Source of the DNA: Mercurialis annua
Taxonomy: Eukaryota; Streptophyta; Magnoliopsida; Malpighiales; Euphorbiaceae
Length of the DNA: 64,000 bases
Assembly (NCBI RefSeq): GCF_937616625.2
Contig: NC_065576.1
Span: forward strand, 32,948,628-33,012,627
Direction: 5' to 3'
Shown in pieces: positions 48,201 through 49,439 of this stretch. Under the pieces are notes generated by a model, which saw only the letters and a list, made by a program, of their open reading frames with translations, made no database searches and was not told where the DNA came from. The position numbers and the translations under genes were made by a program. Position 1 is the first letter of the stretch; each line of letters opens with the position of its first letter.

Positions 48201-48446
48201 AATAATATGTAAATTAACGTCACAAAAAGTTGCAAAACTAAAGCTCTAATATTTTACTTTGATTGCTATGCATTAATTCGATGTTGCATAAAAACATCAA
48301 GTGTCTGATAGAATTAAGATTTGTTTCTCTGTTCTTGTGTAAACTGATGAACTGCAATTGGTAATTTATTCCTTTTGTTTCAGGCTCTACGCATTTCAAA
48401 TTACAAAAAGCCAAGAGTATATTATGATATATTGAAGAAGGACTAA
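37..48446 (+). CDS. FAAH: Fatty acid amide hydrolase (amidase-signature serine hydrolase), 16 exons, 5' end outside window
   Basis: Plant FAAH hydrolyses N-acylethanolamines and other fatty amides to free fatty acid plus amine and is membrane associated. I assembled 16 exons: 37-215, 4378-4507, 5887-5964, 6294-6441, 7134-7246, 26161-26236, 26351-26422, 28448-28502, 31410-31481, 45380-45460, 45891-46087, 46164-46232, 46722-46786, 46915-46976, 47415-47510, 48384-48446. Together they give 517 residues plus stop in one continuous frame. Family features in order: catalytic Lys in [10 protein letters not shown] (codon 5928-5930), cis-Ser at the first Ser of GGSSSGSA (7177-7179), nucleophile Ser in DGGGSVRMPA (26163-26165), VIVTPTTG, and the [13 protein letters not shown] block near the C-terminus. 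The family protein is about 600 aa, so roughly 90 N-terminal residues lie upstream. All junctions are GT-AG except one GC-AG. No frameshift or stop is seen, so the gene looks intact despite introns of 18.9 and 13.9 kb. Whether it is expressed cannot be seen. Confidence 0.92.
216..496 (+). other. Start of FAAH intron 1, AT-rich
   Basis: AT-rich intron sequence with homopolymer runs. I see no coding or repeat structure until the SINE target duplication at 488-496. Confidence 0.6.
497..964 (+). mobile_element. tRNA-derived SINE interrupted by a MITE
   Basis: An A-box-like stretch (GAGTTGGTAAGGCG, about 748-761) and a B box (GATTCGAACC, near 788) mark a tRNA-derived head. The tail ends in an A-run near 952-959. 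A 9-bp direct repeat, GTCACTTTT, at 488-496 and 965-973 is the target-site duplication. Without the inserted MITE (523-747) and its duplicated target, the SINE is about 234 bp. The tRNA-like head is probably unable to fold as a tRNA, so I do not call a tRNA gene. Confidence 0.75.
523..747. mobile_element. Mutator-like MITE inserted in the SINE A box
   Basis: Terminal inverted repeats of about 37 bp (GAAAAATTCTTAGGTAGA... against ...TCTACCTAAGAATTTCTC) flank AT-rich DNA that is itself partly palindromic. The target GAGTTGGTA is present at 514-522 and 748-756, a 9-bp duplication as expected for Mutator-like elements; 8 bp is also possible. A lone terminus of the same family lies at about 24951-24987. 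Confidence 0.8.
1013..2400 (-). repeat. Dispersed repeat R1, copy A
   Basis: This 1.4-kb block matches 58105-59125 in reverse complement. Shared parts are the pyrimidine/purine-rich stretch with repeated GACGAACGGAAAAG units (1960-2110), the run ending near the word TAGTAGGTATTTTTG, and the GTGTA/TACAC-rich arm. The arm at about 1224-1570 carries three tandem copies of a 110-125 bp unit rich in TAGTGTATATATA. I see no coding potential. It could be a non-autonomous DNA element or an LTR fragment; no clear target duplication was found. Confidence 0.65.
2585..3652. repeat. Minisatellite, 34 units of 21-22 bp
   Basis: The unit is CCTAAAACGRCACCG plus TTTT(T)GA. It holds the palindromic core AAAACGGCACCGTTTT in the leftmost units. 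There are 33 units before and one after the hAT insertion at 3321-3624. Variants are ordered, not mixed: two GTTTTGACC units, eleven GTTTTTGACC, three GGTTTTGACC, fifteen GCTTTTGACC, two GCTTTTTACC, then the last with GTTTTTAAA. The switch from CGGCACC to CGACACC falls between units 14 and 15. Confidence 0.95.
3321..3624. mobile_element. hAT-type MITE, 304 bp
   Basis: The termini are CAGTGTTTTAAAAA and TTTTTAAAACACTG, and the 8-bp target CCTAAAAC is present at 3313-3320 and 3625-3632. CAGTG-type ends with an 8-bp duplication are typical of hAT elements. The interior is GC-rich with repeated GGTTGGACCGG/GGTTGAACCGG words. Its target site is a minisatellite unit, so it is younger than the array. 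Confidence 0.9.
3771..4377 (+). other. End of FAAH intron 1, unannotated
   Basis: AT-rich sequence between the fold-back element and exon 2. I see no repeat or gene in it. Confidence 0.5.
4378..4507 (+). CDS. FAAH: FAAH exon 2
   Basis: Acceptor CAG ends at 4377, donor GT at 4508; enters in phase 0 and leaves in phase 1. It starts [12 protein letters not shown] and ends [12 protein letters not shown], matching the segment before the catalytic lysine in plant FAAH. Confidence 0.9.
4522..4732 (-). mobile_element. tRNA-derived SINE, minus strand
   Basis: Read on the minus strand it begins near 4732 and has an A-box-like stretch (CAAGTGATAAACGGTC) and a B box (GGGTTCGAG). It ends with an A-run of eight (the T-run at 4521-4528). 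The target duplication AAATTGAAT is at 4513-4521 and 4733-4741. It sits only 14 bp past the exon 2 donor. Confidence 0.7.
4785..5092. mobile_element. Fold-back element FB-B (unexpanded sister of FB-A)
   Basis: The arms TTAAATGCACCAAAAATCAC and GTGATTTTTGGTGCATTTAA are inverted and nearly perfect at the ends; each extends over about 110 bp. The centre carries only about three AAAACG(G/A)...CGTTTT palindromic words, in contrast to the 34 in FB-A. Confidence 0.82.
5093..5886 (+). other. FAAH intron 2 remainder
   Basis: AT-rich intron sequence. I see no gene or clear element. Confidence 0.5.
5887..5964 (+). CDS. FAAH: FAAH exon 3, catalytic lysine
   Basis: Acceptor TAG ends at 5886, donor GT at 5965. 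It encodes [18 protein letters not shown]. The Lys codon at 5928-5930 is the general base of the Ser-cisSer-Lys triad by family comparison. Confidence 0.92.
5965..7133 (+). other. FAAH introns 3 and 4 (around exon 4)
   Basis: Intron 3 is 5965-6293 and intron 4 is 6442-7133. Both are AT-rich with no recognisable element. Confidence 0.6.
6294..6441 (+). CDS. FAAH: FAAH exon 4
   Basis: Acceptor TAG ends at 6293, donor GT at 6442. It encodes GGTKWLHLL, then [18 protein letters not shown], the standard amidase-signature block between the Lys and the Ser motifs. Confidence 0.93.
7134..7246 (+). CDS. FAAH: FAAH exon 5, cis-serine motif
   Basis: Acceptor TAG ends at 7133, donor GTATGT starts at 7247. 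It encodes [20 protein letters not shown] and then [15 protein letters not shown]. The first Ser of GGSSSGS (7177-7179) is the cis-Ser of the triad. The exon stops inside the DGGGS motif, so the nucleophile sits on the far side of an 18.9-kb intron. Confidence 0.93.
7247..8299 (+). other. Left part of FAAH intron 5
   Basis: AT-rich intron sequence before the fold-back/retrotransposon complex. I see no gene in it. Confidence 0.5.
8328..8807 (+). repeat. Tat element 5' LTR
   Basis: 480 bp, TG...CA ends. A TATA box (TATAAATA, 8514-8521) lies in it, so transcription would begin about 30 bp downstream. Confidence 0.95.
8514..8521 (+). promoter_or_regulatory. LTR TATA box
   Basis: TATAAATA in the 5' LTR; the same site is in the 3' LTR. 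Confidence 0.6.
8813..8830 (+). promoter_or_regulatory. Primer binding site of the Tat element
   Basis: TGGCGACTCCACTGGGGA, 5 bp after the LTR, starts with TGG as the complement of a tRNA CCA end. From memory of Tat/Ogre elements it fits tRNA-Arg. The tRNA identity is an inference. Confidence 0.7.
8838..12140 (+). pseudogene. Tat gag-protease, one frame broken by a TAA at 9492-9494
   Basis: The ATG is at 8838, 7 bp past the primer binding site. The frame runs to the TGA at 12138-12140 with one in-frame TAA at 9492-9494; the sequence beyond it stays in the same frame with no shift. The retrotransposon gag domain (capsid) is around 9690-10200, with [10 protein letters not shown] and [16 protein letters not shown]-x2-H...H...C knuckle ([14 protein letters not shown]) lies near 10530. 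The aspartic protease is at about 11560-11870 with [11 protein letters not shown] and NILLGRDWI. The last bases overlap the RT ATG as ATGA. The nonsense codon should stop the product within the N-terminal third of gag. Confidence 0.9.
12137..14341 (+). CDS. Tat reverse transcriptase with gypsy RNase H and archaeal-type RNase H
   Basis: 734 codons opening with an ATG that overlaps the upstream TGA. The RT domain is at about 12510-13100 and has [24 protein letters not shown] and the catalytic YIDD box (near 12978). It is followed by a gypsy-type RNase H (13300-13790, [26 protein letters not shown]). A second, archaeal-type RNase H follows (13850-14230; [25 protein letters not shown]). A second RNase H is known for the Tat lineage. 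The frame ends at a TAG (14339-14341) that is in phase with the integrase frame. That TAG is therefore probably a nonsense mutation in one pol ORF, not a natural end. The frame differs from gag-protease, so a shift or re-initiation at ATGA would be needed. Confidence 0.9.
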   Translation: MIARHKELREKIRQLTSLYDIDSAECIYEDQEQDPTGSLQIGDIRLATGKLEDDPAQVQDDLLEINLGTDESPKPIYINAGLDEGFREQLIALLIEFRDCFAWSYAEMPGLDPDIAEHKLPLKSGFRPFRQPPRRMSREVDTLIQDEIKRLEDAKFIREAQYTEWLSNIVPVIKKNGKLRVCVDFRNLNLATPKDEYPMPVADMLIDRAAGHTILSFLDAHSGYNQVPISKEDISKTAFRCPGPIGAYEWVVMPFGLKNAGATYQRAMNKMFRGLECLEVYIDDVVIKSNTGEVHLADLRKGFERIRRNGLKMNPLKCAFGVSAGNILGFLVHQRGVEIDKNKAKAIINAEPPKTKKQLQRLIGQINFLRRFIANTAGRLRSWSVLLRGRETDEWIWTDEQQRVFDDLKGYLAKPPVMTPPKPNKPLLLYLSAAHESLGCMLAQEDDGVERAVYYLSRGLTDTEIRYTDIEKMCLCLYFTCCKLRYYMLPVVVYVLSQTDIIKYILSKPYLRNRIGKWAIAMSEFTLVYVPQRAVKGQVLADFLADHPGITLKEETPGRVDITSFDIAVWKMWFDGSRTSQGAGAGVHIVTPLGASYQLSFRLQFECTNNQAEYEALIFGFEILAELGARAISVKGDFLLVIKQVTGEFKCESELLVRYCNKAKHLIKGFQDTRIEYTERADNGVANDLAQHGSGYKVNREFDAIERETPNLHTGGITIDERQFSVYQLDVTQD
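14342..15622 (+). CDS. Tat integrase, continuing the pol frame after the TAG
   Basis: The frame is open from just after the TAG to TAG 15620-15622 and has no ATG at its start, so it belongs to pol. The zinc-binding HHCC region (HEGIAGAHQ... CEACQKF) is at about 14510-14650. The D,D-35-E core shows [15 protein letters not shown] and [12 protein letters not shown] (14710-15040). The C-terminal part has [13 protein letters not shown] near 15440, as in gypsy integrases. If the upstream stop is not read through, this region is not translated. Confidence 0.9.
   Translation, partial: RDELLKWFENPDATNRRLRTLALNYVVLAGELYKKGFEGLLFRCIGPKEAMLAMAEVHEGIAGAHQAGPRMRWLIHKYGFYWPKMEQDRIRYAKGCEACQKFGPIQHVPAEDLHSIIKPWPFRGWAVDLIGKVYPGSSDGHTFVIIATCYFTKWVEAKPLKSPTQEAVIKFFKEYIVHRHGLPESITTDQGTMFTGSDISWWASQMKIKMLHSTPYYAQANGQAEATNKAIKLIVQKMIEENPRQWHVFLSEAVWANRTSQKSATGTSPFRLVYGYDAMLPMELTVMSTRRRYQSELSKEDYFDKMVIDSLDLDEESLTALDHLEAQKRRVERAYNKRVKRKAFSVGDIVWKAVLSIGHKDTRLGKWSPNWEGPFIVVNKLTGGAYLLADIDGEEHDRAINGQFLKKYVPSCWEGVDRQLFGAGEE
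15623..16007. other. Spacer between integrase and antisense ORF
   Basis: 385 bp between the two convergent reading frames. It should hold the 3' end of the antisense transcript; no clear terminator or poly(A) site was singled out. Confidence 0.4.
16008..19216 (-). CDS. Antisense plant-mobile-domain (PMD) protein of the Tat element, 3 coding exons, about 1,022 aa
   Basis: Coding exons on minus are 19216-17260, 17194-16779 and 16703-16008. Junctions are GT-AG and phases fit (phase 1, then 0); the total is 1,023 codons including the stop. An 83-bp 5'-UTR intron (19304-19222) ends 5 bp before the ATG. The first exon holds the aminotransferase-like plant mobile domain, e.g. [20 protein letters not shown]. 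Exon 2 is a basic, Lys/Arg/Ser/Pro-rich linker ([20 protein letters not shown]). Exon 3 is acidic and then coiled-coil-like ([20 protein letters not shown]). PMD proteins occur in plant hosts (MAIN/MAIL) and as antisense ORFs in some Tat elements. The function in the element is unknown. No break is seen, in contrast to the sense frame. Confidence 0.88.
19217..19304 (-). other. 5'-UTR intron of the antisense PMD gene
   Basis: Read on minus: donor CTG|GTAAGT at 19304 and acceptor TTTTCTTCAG ending at 19222, then the ATG at 19216. Upstream (19480-19495, minus) is a CCACGTCATC ACGT-core motif. It and the region towards the 3' LTR could be the antisense promoter; this is inferred. Confidence 0.6.
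19624..19635 (+). promoter_or_regulatory. Purine-rich tract before the 3' LTR
   Basis: TGTTGGGGGCAT directly abuts the LTR start at 19636 and is the likely plus-strand primer site. The tract is short. Confidence 0.55.
19636..20115 (+). repeat. Tat element 3' LTR
   Basis: 480 bp, differing from the 5' LTR at four positions that I could see. It is followed by the AATAC duplicate. Confidence 0.95.
20235..20444 (+). repeat. Copia 5' LTR, 210 bp
   Basis: It is bounded left by GTTAG (20230-20234) and right by the primer binding site at 20445. Confidence 0.88.
20445..20456 (+). promoter_or_regulatory. Copia primer binding site
   Basis: TGGTATCAGAGC is the standard initiator-methionine tRNA complement of plant copia elements. 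Confidence 0.9.
20492..22621 (+). pseudogene. Copia gag-protease-integrase, truncated before RT
   Basis: The first in-frame ATG is at 20492. In order: gag/UBN2-type domain ([38 protein letters not shown]), CCHC knuckle [14 protein letters not shown] (about 21367-21408), protease [10 protein letters not shown] (near 21470), GAG-pre-integrase ([10 protein letters not shown]), and the integrase core with D (YADVWGP), D (YSDNGGEF) and E ([10 protein letters not shown]). The reading frame is open throughout. At about 22575-22580, just after [12 protein letters not shown], the sequence jumps into the 3' LTR and stops at 22619-22621. About 2 kb encoding RT and RNase H is missing relative to a full copia element. 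This copy cannot transpose alone. Confidence 0.92.
22579..22778 (+). repeat. Copia 3' LTR, missing its first ~10 bp
   Basis: It matches the 5' LTR from its position 11 on. The missing start marks the deletion junction with integrase. Short homology (TCAA) is present at the junction. Confidence 0.85.
22816..23419. mobile_element. Inner fold-back element of the FB-C family
   Basis: Inverted arms of about 85 bp (22816-22905 and 23332-23419) share GAACTAACATTTT, AAATATTAGCACAACCT and TTAAATTTTA words. The middle is AT-rich without coding sequence. Confidence 0.7.
23611..24780. other. Unclassified intron 5 sequence
   Basis: About 1.2 kb with an ATTATATAAAGG TATA-like word near 23993 and several GTCGCCT words (23975-24035). 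It may be a solo LTR or another non-autonomous repeat; I could not find ends. Confidence 0.35.
24717..24737. repeat. TTA microsatellite
   Basis: A short run of ATT/TTA triplets. Confidence 0.8.
24811..24847. repeat. GC-rich hairpin
   Basis: Arms CCCAGGCACAT (24811-24821) and ATGTGCCTGGG (24837-24847) are perfect, with a 15-base loop that contains CTCGAGG. It stands out in AT-rich intron sequence. Confidence 0.8.
24951..24987. mobile_element. Lone terminus of the 523-747 MITE family
   Basis: ACGTGGTGGACTAGATTCAT followed by CTAAGAATTTTTC matches the right terminus of the MITE at 523-747. No partner terminus was found, so this is a broken copy. Confidence 0.65.
24988..26160 (+). other. Right end of FAAH intron 5
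   Basis: AT-rich. A 40-bp stretch at about 24990-25030 recurs at about 25511-25549 (GGTTCAATTTGTTATTATA), so part is a decayed direct repeat. No gene is seen. Confidence 0.5.
26161..26236 (+). CDS. FAAH: FAAH exon 6, nucleophile serine; GC donor
   Basis: Acceptor TTTTAG ends at 26160. The first two bases complete a Gly codon and the next codon (26163-26165) is the nucleophile Ser of [11 protein letters not shown]. The exon ends in HSGG with donor GCAAGA at 26237. The next exon's first base completes that codon, so the frame requires this GC donor. Confidence 0.9.
26237..26350 (+). other. FAAH intron 6, GC-AG type
   Basis: Donor AGG|GCAAGA, acceptor CTTCAG. No GT donor nearby keeps the frame and the family sequence HSGGVLPLNW. 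Confidence 0.85.
26351..26422 (+). CDS. FAAH: FAAH exon 7
   Basis: Acceptor CTTCAG ends at 26350, donor GTTTGT at 26423. It encodes [20 protein letters not shown], typical of plant FAAH-type amidases after the nucleophile block. Confidence 0.9.
26465..26868. mobile_element. Fold-back MITE in intron 7
   Basis: Arms of about 100 bp: left with GAGACCTCTTACATATATTA, right with its imperfect reverse complement (GAGAGGTCTCATTATAATTT). The inner arms share TTTTGTTTCC and GTCCCT words. It has no coding sequence. Confidence 0.75.
26869..28285 (+). other. FAAH intron 7 remainder
   Basis: AT-rich sequence without a gene that I can recognise. Confidence 0.5.
28286..28350 (-). mobile_element. Severely 5'-truncated LINE 3' tail
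   Basis: The T-run followed by ATGAATAATATGTATATTAA and GCCACAAAAAGTGGCAAAA matches the 3' tails of the LINEs at 33590 and 48797/49329. Only the last ~70 bp of the LINE are present, antisense to the gene. Confidence 0.75.
28448..28502 (+). CDS. FAAH: FAAH exon 8
   Basis: Acceptor TTAG ends at 28447, donor GTGAGA at 28503. It encodes [18 protein letters not shown] after a split Ile codon. It joins exon 7 (EDAFI) in phase and matches the family's DAF-x-YAAI segment. Confidence 0.85.
28503..30321 (+). other. FAAH intron 8, left part
   Basis: Very AT-rich. I see nothing identifiable. Confidence 0.5.
30322..30656. mobile_element. Fold-back MITE in intron 8
   Basis: Long imperfect inverted repeats (left CCTATTTTATATTTTTTCG, right AAATATAAAATAGGATAAAA) span most of the element. 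The arms share words such as GTTTCAATTGTAC with the MITE at 48816-49319, so they may be one family. Confidence 0.7.
30789..31130. mobile_element. Second fold-back MITE in intron 8
   Basis: Left end GACCCTGAGGTAC and right end GTATAACTCAGTGACC are inverted; TTAAATGGTTCTTCAGTTTT pairs with AATGGAAGAACCATTAAG further in. Confidence 0.7.
31410..31481 (+). CDS. FAAH: FAAH exon 9
   Basis: Acceptor GGCAG ends at 31409, donor GTTAGC at 31482. It encodes [11 protein letters not shown], then VTLARYGE, phase 0 at both ends, matching the variable loop leading to the WFND motif. Confidence 0.85.
31649..32197. mobile_element. hAT-type non-autonomous element, 549 bp
   Basis: Termini TAGAGGTGGCCA and TGGCCACCTCTA are perfect inverted repeats, and the 8-bp target TTACAAAT is at 31641-31648 and 32198-32205. 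GC-rich GGTTCGGAACCGCC-type subterminal words surround an AT-rich core. No transposase is seen. Confidence 0.92.
32210..33580 (-). pseudogene. Old LINE (L1-type), 3' part of ORF2, decayed
   Basis: On minus, the segment around 33320-33520 reads like [17 protein letters not shown]...GSW, the region after the RT domain of plant L1 elements (usually R-x-G-G-NGxxIxIWxDxWLPG). Further 3' sequence has no clear frame. It continues the RT remnant at 38322-39110; the younger LINE and a Stowaway MITE lie between. Confidence 0.6.
32672..33058. mobile_element. Fold-back MITE within the old LINE
   Basis: Left TTTGTAAATCACTAAAC pairs with right GTTTAGTGACC...GATCTACAAAG; inner words such as ACTATACCTTTTGTTACAAA pair with TTTTGTAATAAAAGATATAG. 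It has no coding sequence. Confidence 0.65.
33818..35130 (-). pseudogene. LINE copy 1 C-terminal part of ORF2 (zf-RVT type)
   Basis: It contains [10 protein letters not shown] then [15 protein letters not shown] and [17 protein letters not shown], the RT-associated zinc-binding domain. A low-complexity Ala/Ser/Val linker (GCAGCA-rich DNA at 34300-34560) precedes it. Confidence 0.8.
35131..36692 (-). pseudogene. LINE copy 1 reverse transcriptase, broken
   Basis: Frames 36692-36483, 36457-36209, 36205-35777 and 35652-35131 on minus hold successive RT blocks: [53 protein letters not shown], and [16 protein letters not shown]. The catalytic (Y/F)xDD block falls in the broken stretch 35776-35653. 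At least three frame breaks are present. Confidence 0.85.
37039..37748 (-). pseudogene. LINE copy 1 endonuclease domain, broken
   Basis: It starts [20 protein letters not shown] (the usual N-terminal endonuclease block) and contains [16 protein letters not shown] and GQSDHVLI, the APE-type D/N and SDH motifs. A frame break lies near 37465-37510. Confidence 0.88.
37981..39125 (-). pseudogene. Old LINE RT remnant around a Stowaway MITE
   Basis: On minus, 38330-38800 reads like RT thumb blocks: [29 protein letters not shown] and [19 protein letters not shown] with frame breaks. It belongs with 32210-33580 (3' part) and probably 42448-44400 (5' part). Confidence 0.65.
38037..38318. mobile_element. 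Stowaway (Tc1/mariner) MITE, 282 bp
   Basis: The ends CTCCCTCCGTCC and GGATGGAGGGAG are inverted; the inverted repeats extend through GAGTTGTCCACTTT / AAAGTGGACAACTC, about 30 bp. The TA target is at 38035-38036 and 38319-38320. Confidence 0.95.
39127..39142. repeat. C16 homopolymer
   Basis: 16 consecutive C at the junction between the old LINE remnant and the gypsy remnant. Confidence 0.9.
39310..40890 (+). pseudogene. Remnant of a gypsy antisense ORF (putative gypsy-type transposon domain)
   Basis: It starts [20 protein letters not shown] near 39329 and contains [20 protein letters not shown] (39797 on) and [17 protein letters not shown] later coiled-coil-like part has [20 protein letters not shown] near 40730. 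Stops and shifts break it. It resembles the plant family once called transposase_28/putative gypsy-type domain, from memory. A TATA-like TATTTATAGG lies at 39053-39064. Confidence 0.5.
41385..41590. repeat. Tandem hairpin repeat, 37-bp period, 5-6 units
   Basis: The 16-bp palindrome TGAGAAATGTTTCTCA is at 41424-41439, 41461-41476 and 41534-41549, with a variant at 41498-41513 (TGATAAATGTTTCTCA) and another near 41571-41585 (TCAGAAATATTTCTGA). A degenerate first unit is near 41386. Spacing is 36-37 bp with ATTTGG.TGTTGCC in between. Confidence 0.93.
41690..42440 (-). pseudogene. Gypsy integrase remnant
   Basis: On minus it shows, with frame changes: the [16 protein letters not shown] core block near 42240, [17 protein letters not shown] near 42140, [17 protein letters not shown] near 42050, and a C-terminal [19 protein letters not shown] near 41770. 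The order is that of the end of a gypsy integrase. Confidence 0.82.
42448..44400 (-). pseudogene. Old LINE: ORF1 and start of endonuclease
   Basis: On minus, 42680-42450 reads like [20 protein letters not shown], the start of an L1 endonuclease. 43508-43308 contains [20 protein letters not shown] and ECH, the CCHC-like knuckle of plant LINE ORF1. The rest, up to about 44400, is too decayed to frame. Confidence 0.6.
44401..45379 (+). other. Right end of FAAH intron 9
   Basis: AT-rich intron sequence leading to the exon 10 acceptor. I see no element. Confidence 0.5.
45380..45460 (+). CDS. FAAH: FAAH exon 10
   Basis: Acceptor TTAG ends at 45379, donor GTAAGG at 45461. It encodes [20 protein letters not shown] and then REKYGWK. 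The WFND start follows YGE of exon 9 exactly as in the family. A nearer AG at 45395-45396 would lose WFND and break the phase. Confidence 0.88.
45891..46087 (+). CDS. FAAH: FAAH exon 11
   Basis: Acceptor ACAG ends at 45890, donor GTAATA at 46088. It encodes [20 protein letters not shown] and continues to [13 protein letters not shown]. Phase 0 in, phase 2 out. Confidence 0.92.
46164..46232 (+). CDS. FAAH: FAAH exon 12
   Basis: Acceptor TTTCAG ends at 46163, donor GTACGT at 46233. It encodes [20 protein letters not shown] and TTG, the conserved amidase VIVTPTTG block. Confidence 0.93.
46233..46721 (+). other. FAAH intron 12
   Basis: 489-bp AT-rich intron; nothing recognised. Confidence 0.6.
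46722..46786 (+). CDS. FAAH: FAAH exon 13
   Basis: Acceptor ATAG ends at 46721, donor GTATCA at 46787. It encodes [20 protein letters not shown], joined in phase on both sides. Confidence 0.9.
46794..46858. repeat. ATT microsatellite in FAAH intron 13
   Basis: About 20 TTA/ATT triplets with a few changes; it forms half of the 128-bp intron 13. Confidence 0.9.
46915..46976 (+). CDS. FAAH: FAAH exon 14
   Basis: Acceptor CTTCAG ends at 46914, donor GTAATC at 46977. It encodes [20 protein letters not shown]. Confidence 0.92.
46977..47414 (+). other. FAAH intron 14
   Basis: 438-bp AT-rich intron; nothing recognised. Confidence 0.6.
47415..47510 (+). CDS. FAAH: FAAH exon 15
   Basis: Acceptor TTTTAG ends at 47414, donor GTACAT at 47511. 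It encodes [20 protein letters not shown], the signature C-terminal amidase block. Confidence 0.94.
47688..48034. mobile_element. Fold-back element with internal tandem units, intron 15
   Basis: The left half has three about 65-bp units with AGGTCC(T/C)T(T/C)AAACT and GGTTCATT; the right half is their imperfect reverse complement (AATGAACCAAAA, AAGTTTAAGGA). The whole folds on itself. Confidence 0.7.
48188..48250 (-). mobile_element. Severely truncated LINE 3' tail, intron 15
   Basis: The T-run, then ATAAATAATATGTAAATTAA and GTCACAAAAAGTTGCAAAAC match the tail at 28286-28350. It is more diverged. Confidence 0.65.
48384..48446 (+). CDS. FAAH: FAAH exon 16, terminal, with stop
   Basis: Acceptor TTTCAG ends at 48383. 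It encodes [20 protein letters not shown] and then TAA at 48444-48446. The YDIL-x-x-(D/N) ending matches the C-terminus of plant FAAH. Confidence 0.93.
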   Translation, partial: ALRISNYKKPRVYYDILKKD

Positions 48447-48795
48447 AAAGAACAAGAAGATATACTATTAATGAAATTTATTATGTACTAGTCGTATTAT
48501 CCCCACATATGAGTGAAATTTAAATAATATTTAATATTAGTCATAATGTTTTTAGAATAATTCAATGCGAAGAATACCAAAAAATAAAATTCATAATATG
48601 TAAACTATCACAATGAAATAATTAAAAATTGTTCTAATTATTATAGAGATGGATTATTTTATAATATTTATATTTATATTATATTATATTATTTTATTTT
48701 ATATTTTATATTGTTAGAATATGAACAAATGAAATAAAAAAAGTCACATCTTTAATATATTTCACAAGTTTATGTAATATTCAAAATTTTGAATT
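48447..48795 (+). other. FAAH 3' flank
   Basis: It should hold the 3' UTR and poly(A) site. AATAAA occurs at about 48585; I cannot assign it. The rest is AT-rich. Confidence 0.4.
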
Positions 48796-48815
48796 ATTTT
48801 TTTTTATAAATATTA

Positions 48816-49319
48816 GGCCTAATGTCTTAAAAAACCCCGACCTTTTAGCCCCTTTTCAATCATACCCTGACGTTGAAAATTTGTCAATTTAACCCTATTT
48901 TGCATTTTTGTGTTTCAATTGTACTCTGAAAAATTAAATTAACGTCTTTTATGTTTGGAAATTTGTTTAAAACATTCTCCACGTCTCGCATATATTAATT
49001 GTATATTTTTAAAATTTATTTAAATTTAGTTAAATTAATTAAGAATTTAATTTAGTGTTAATTTTACTATAGTTTTTAGTTAGTTTTTAAAAATAAAAGA
49101 CTTATTTGATCTTTTTTGAATAAAAAAGAATTTAATTTCATGTTTAGACTTAATTAATTGAATGATTTTATCATTTAAGTAAAAAAATTAACAAAAATTA
49201 AAATATTGGGGTACAATTGAAAACGGAAAATTTAAAAGTGGGTAAAATTGACAAATTTTCAACGTCGAGGTGGAATTGAAAAAAAGTTTAAAGGTGAGGG
49301 TTTTTTGAGTGATTAGGCC
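48816..49319. mobile_element. Mutator-like fold-back MITE, 504 bp, in the LINE tail
   Basis: Ends GGCCTAATGTCTTAAAAAAC and GTTTTTTGAGTGATTAGGCC are inverted. The 9-bp target TAAATATTA is at 48807-48815 and 49320-49328. The arms continue inward with GACGTTGAAAATTTGTCAAT against ATTGACAAATTTTCAACGTC. Removing it restores the LINE tail word ATAAATATTATGTATATTAA. Confidence 0.9.
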
Positions 49320-49439
49320 TAAATATTATGTATATTAAAAAGCCACAAGAAGTGGCAAAAACTTTAACACTGAACTTTTGCATAAGAAGTGGCACGGTCA
49401 AGACAACACATTAGAGACTACGACACAGTAAAAAGGTCA

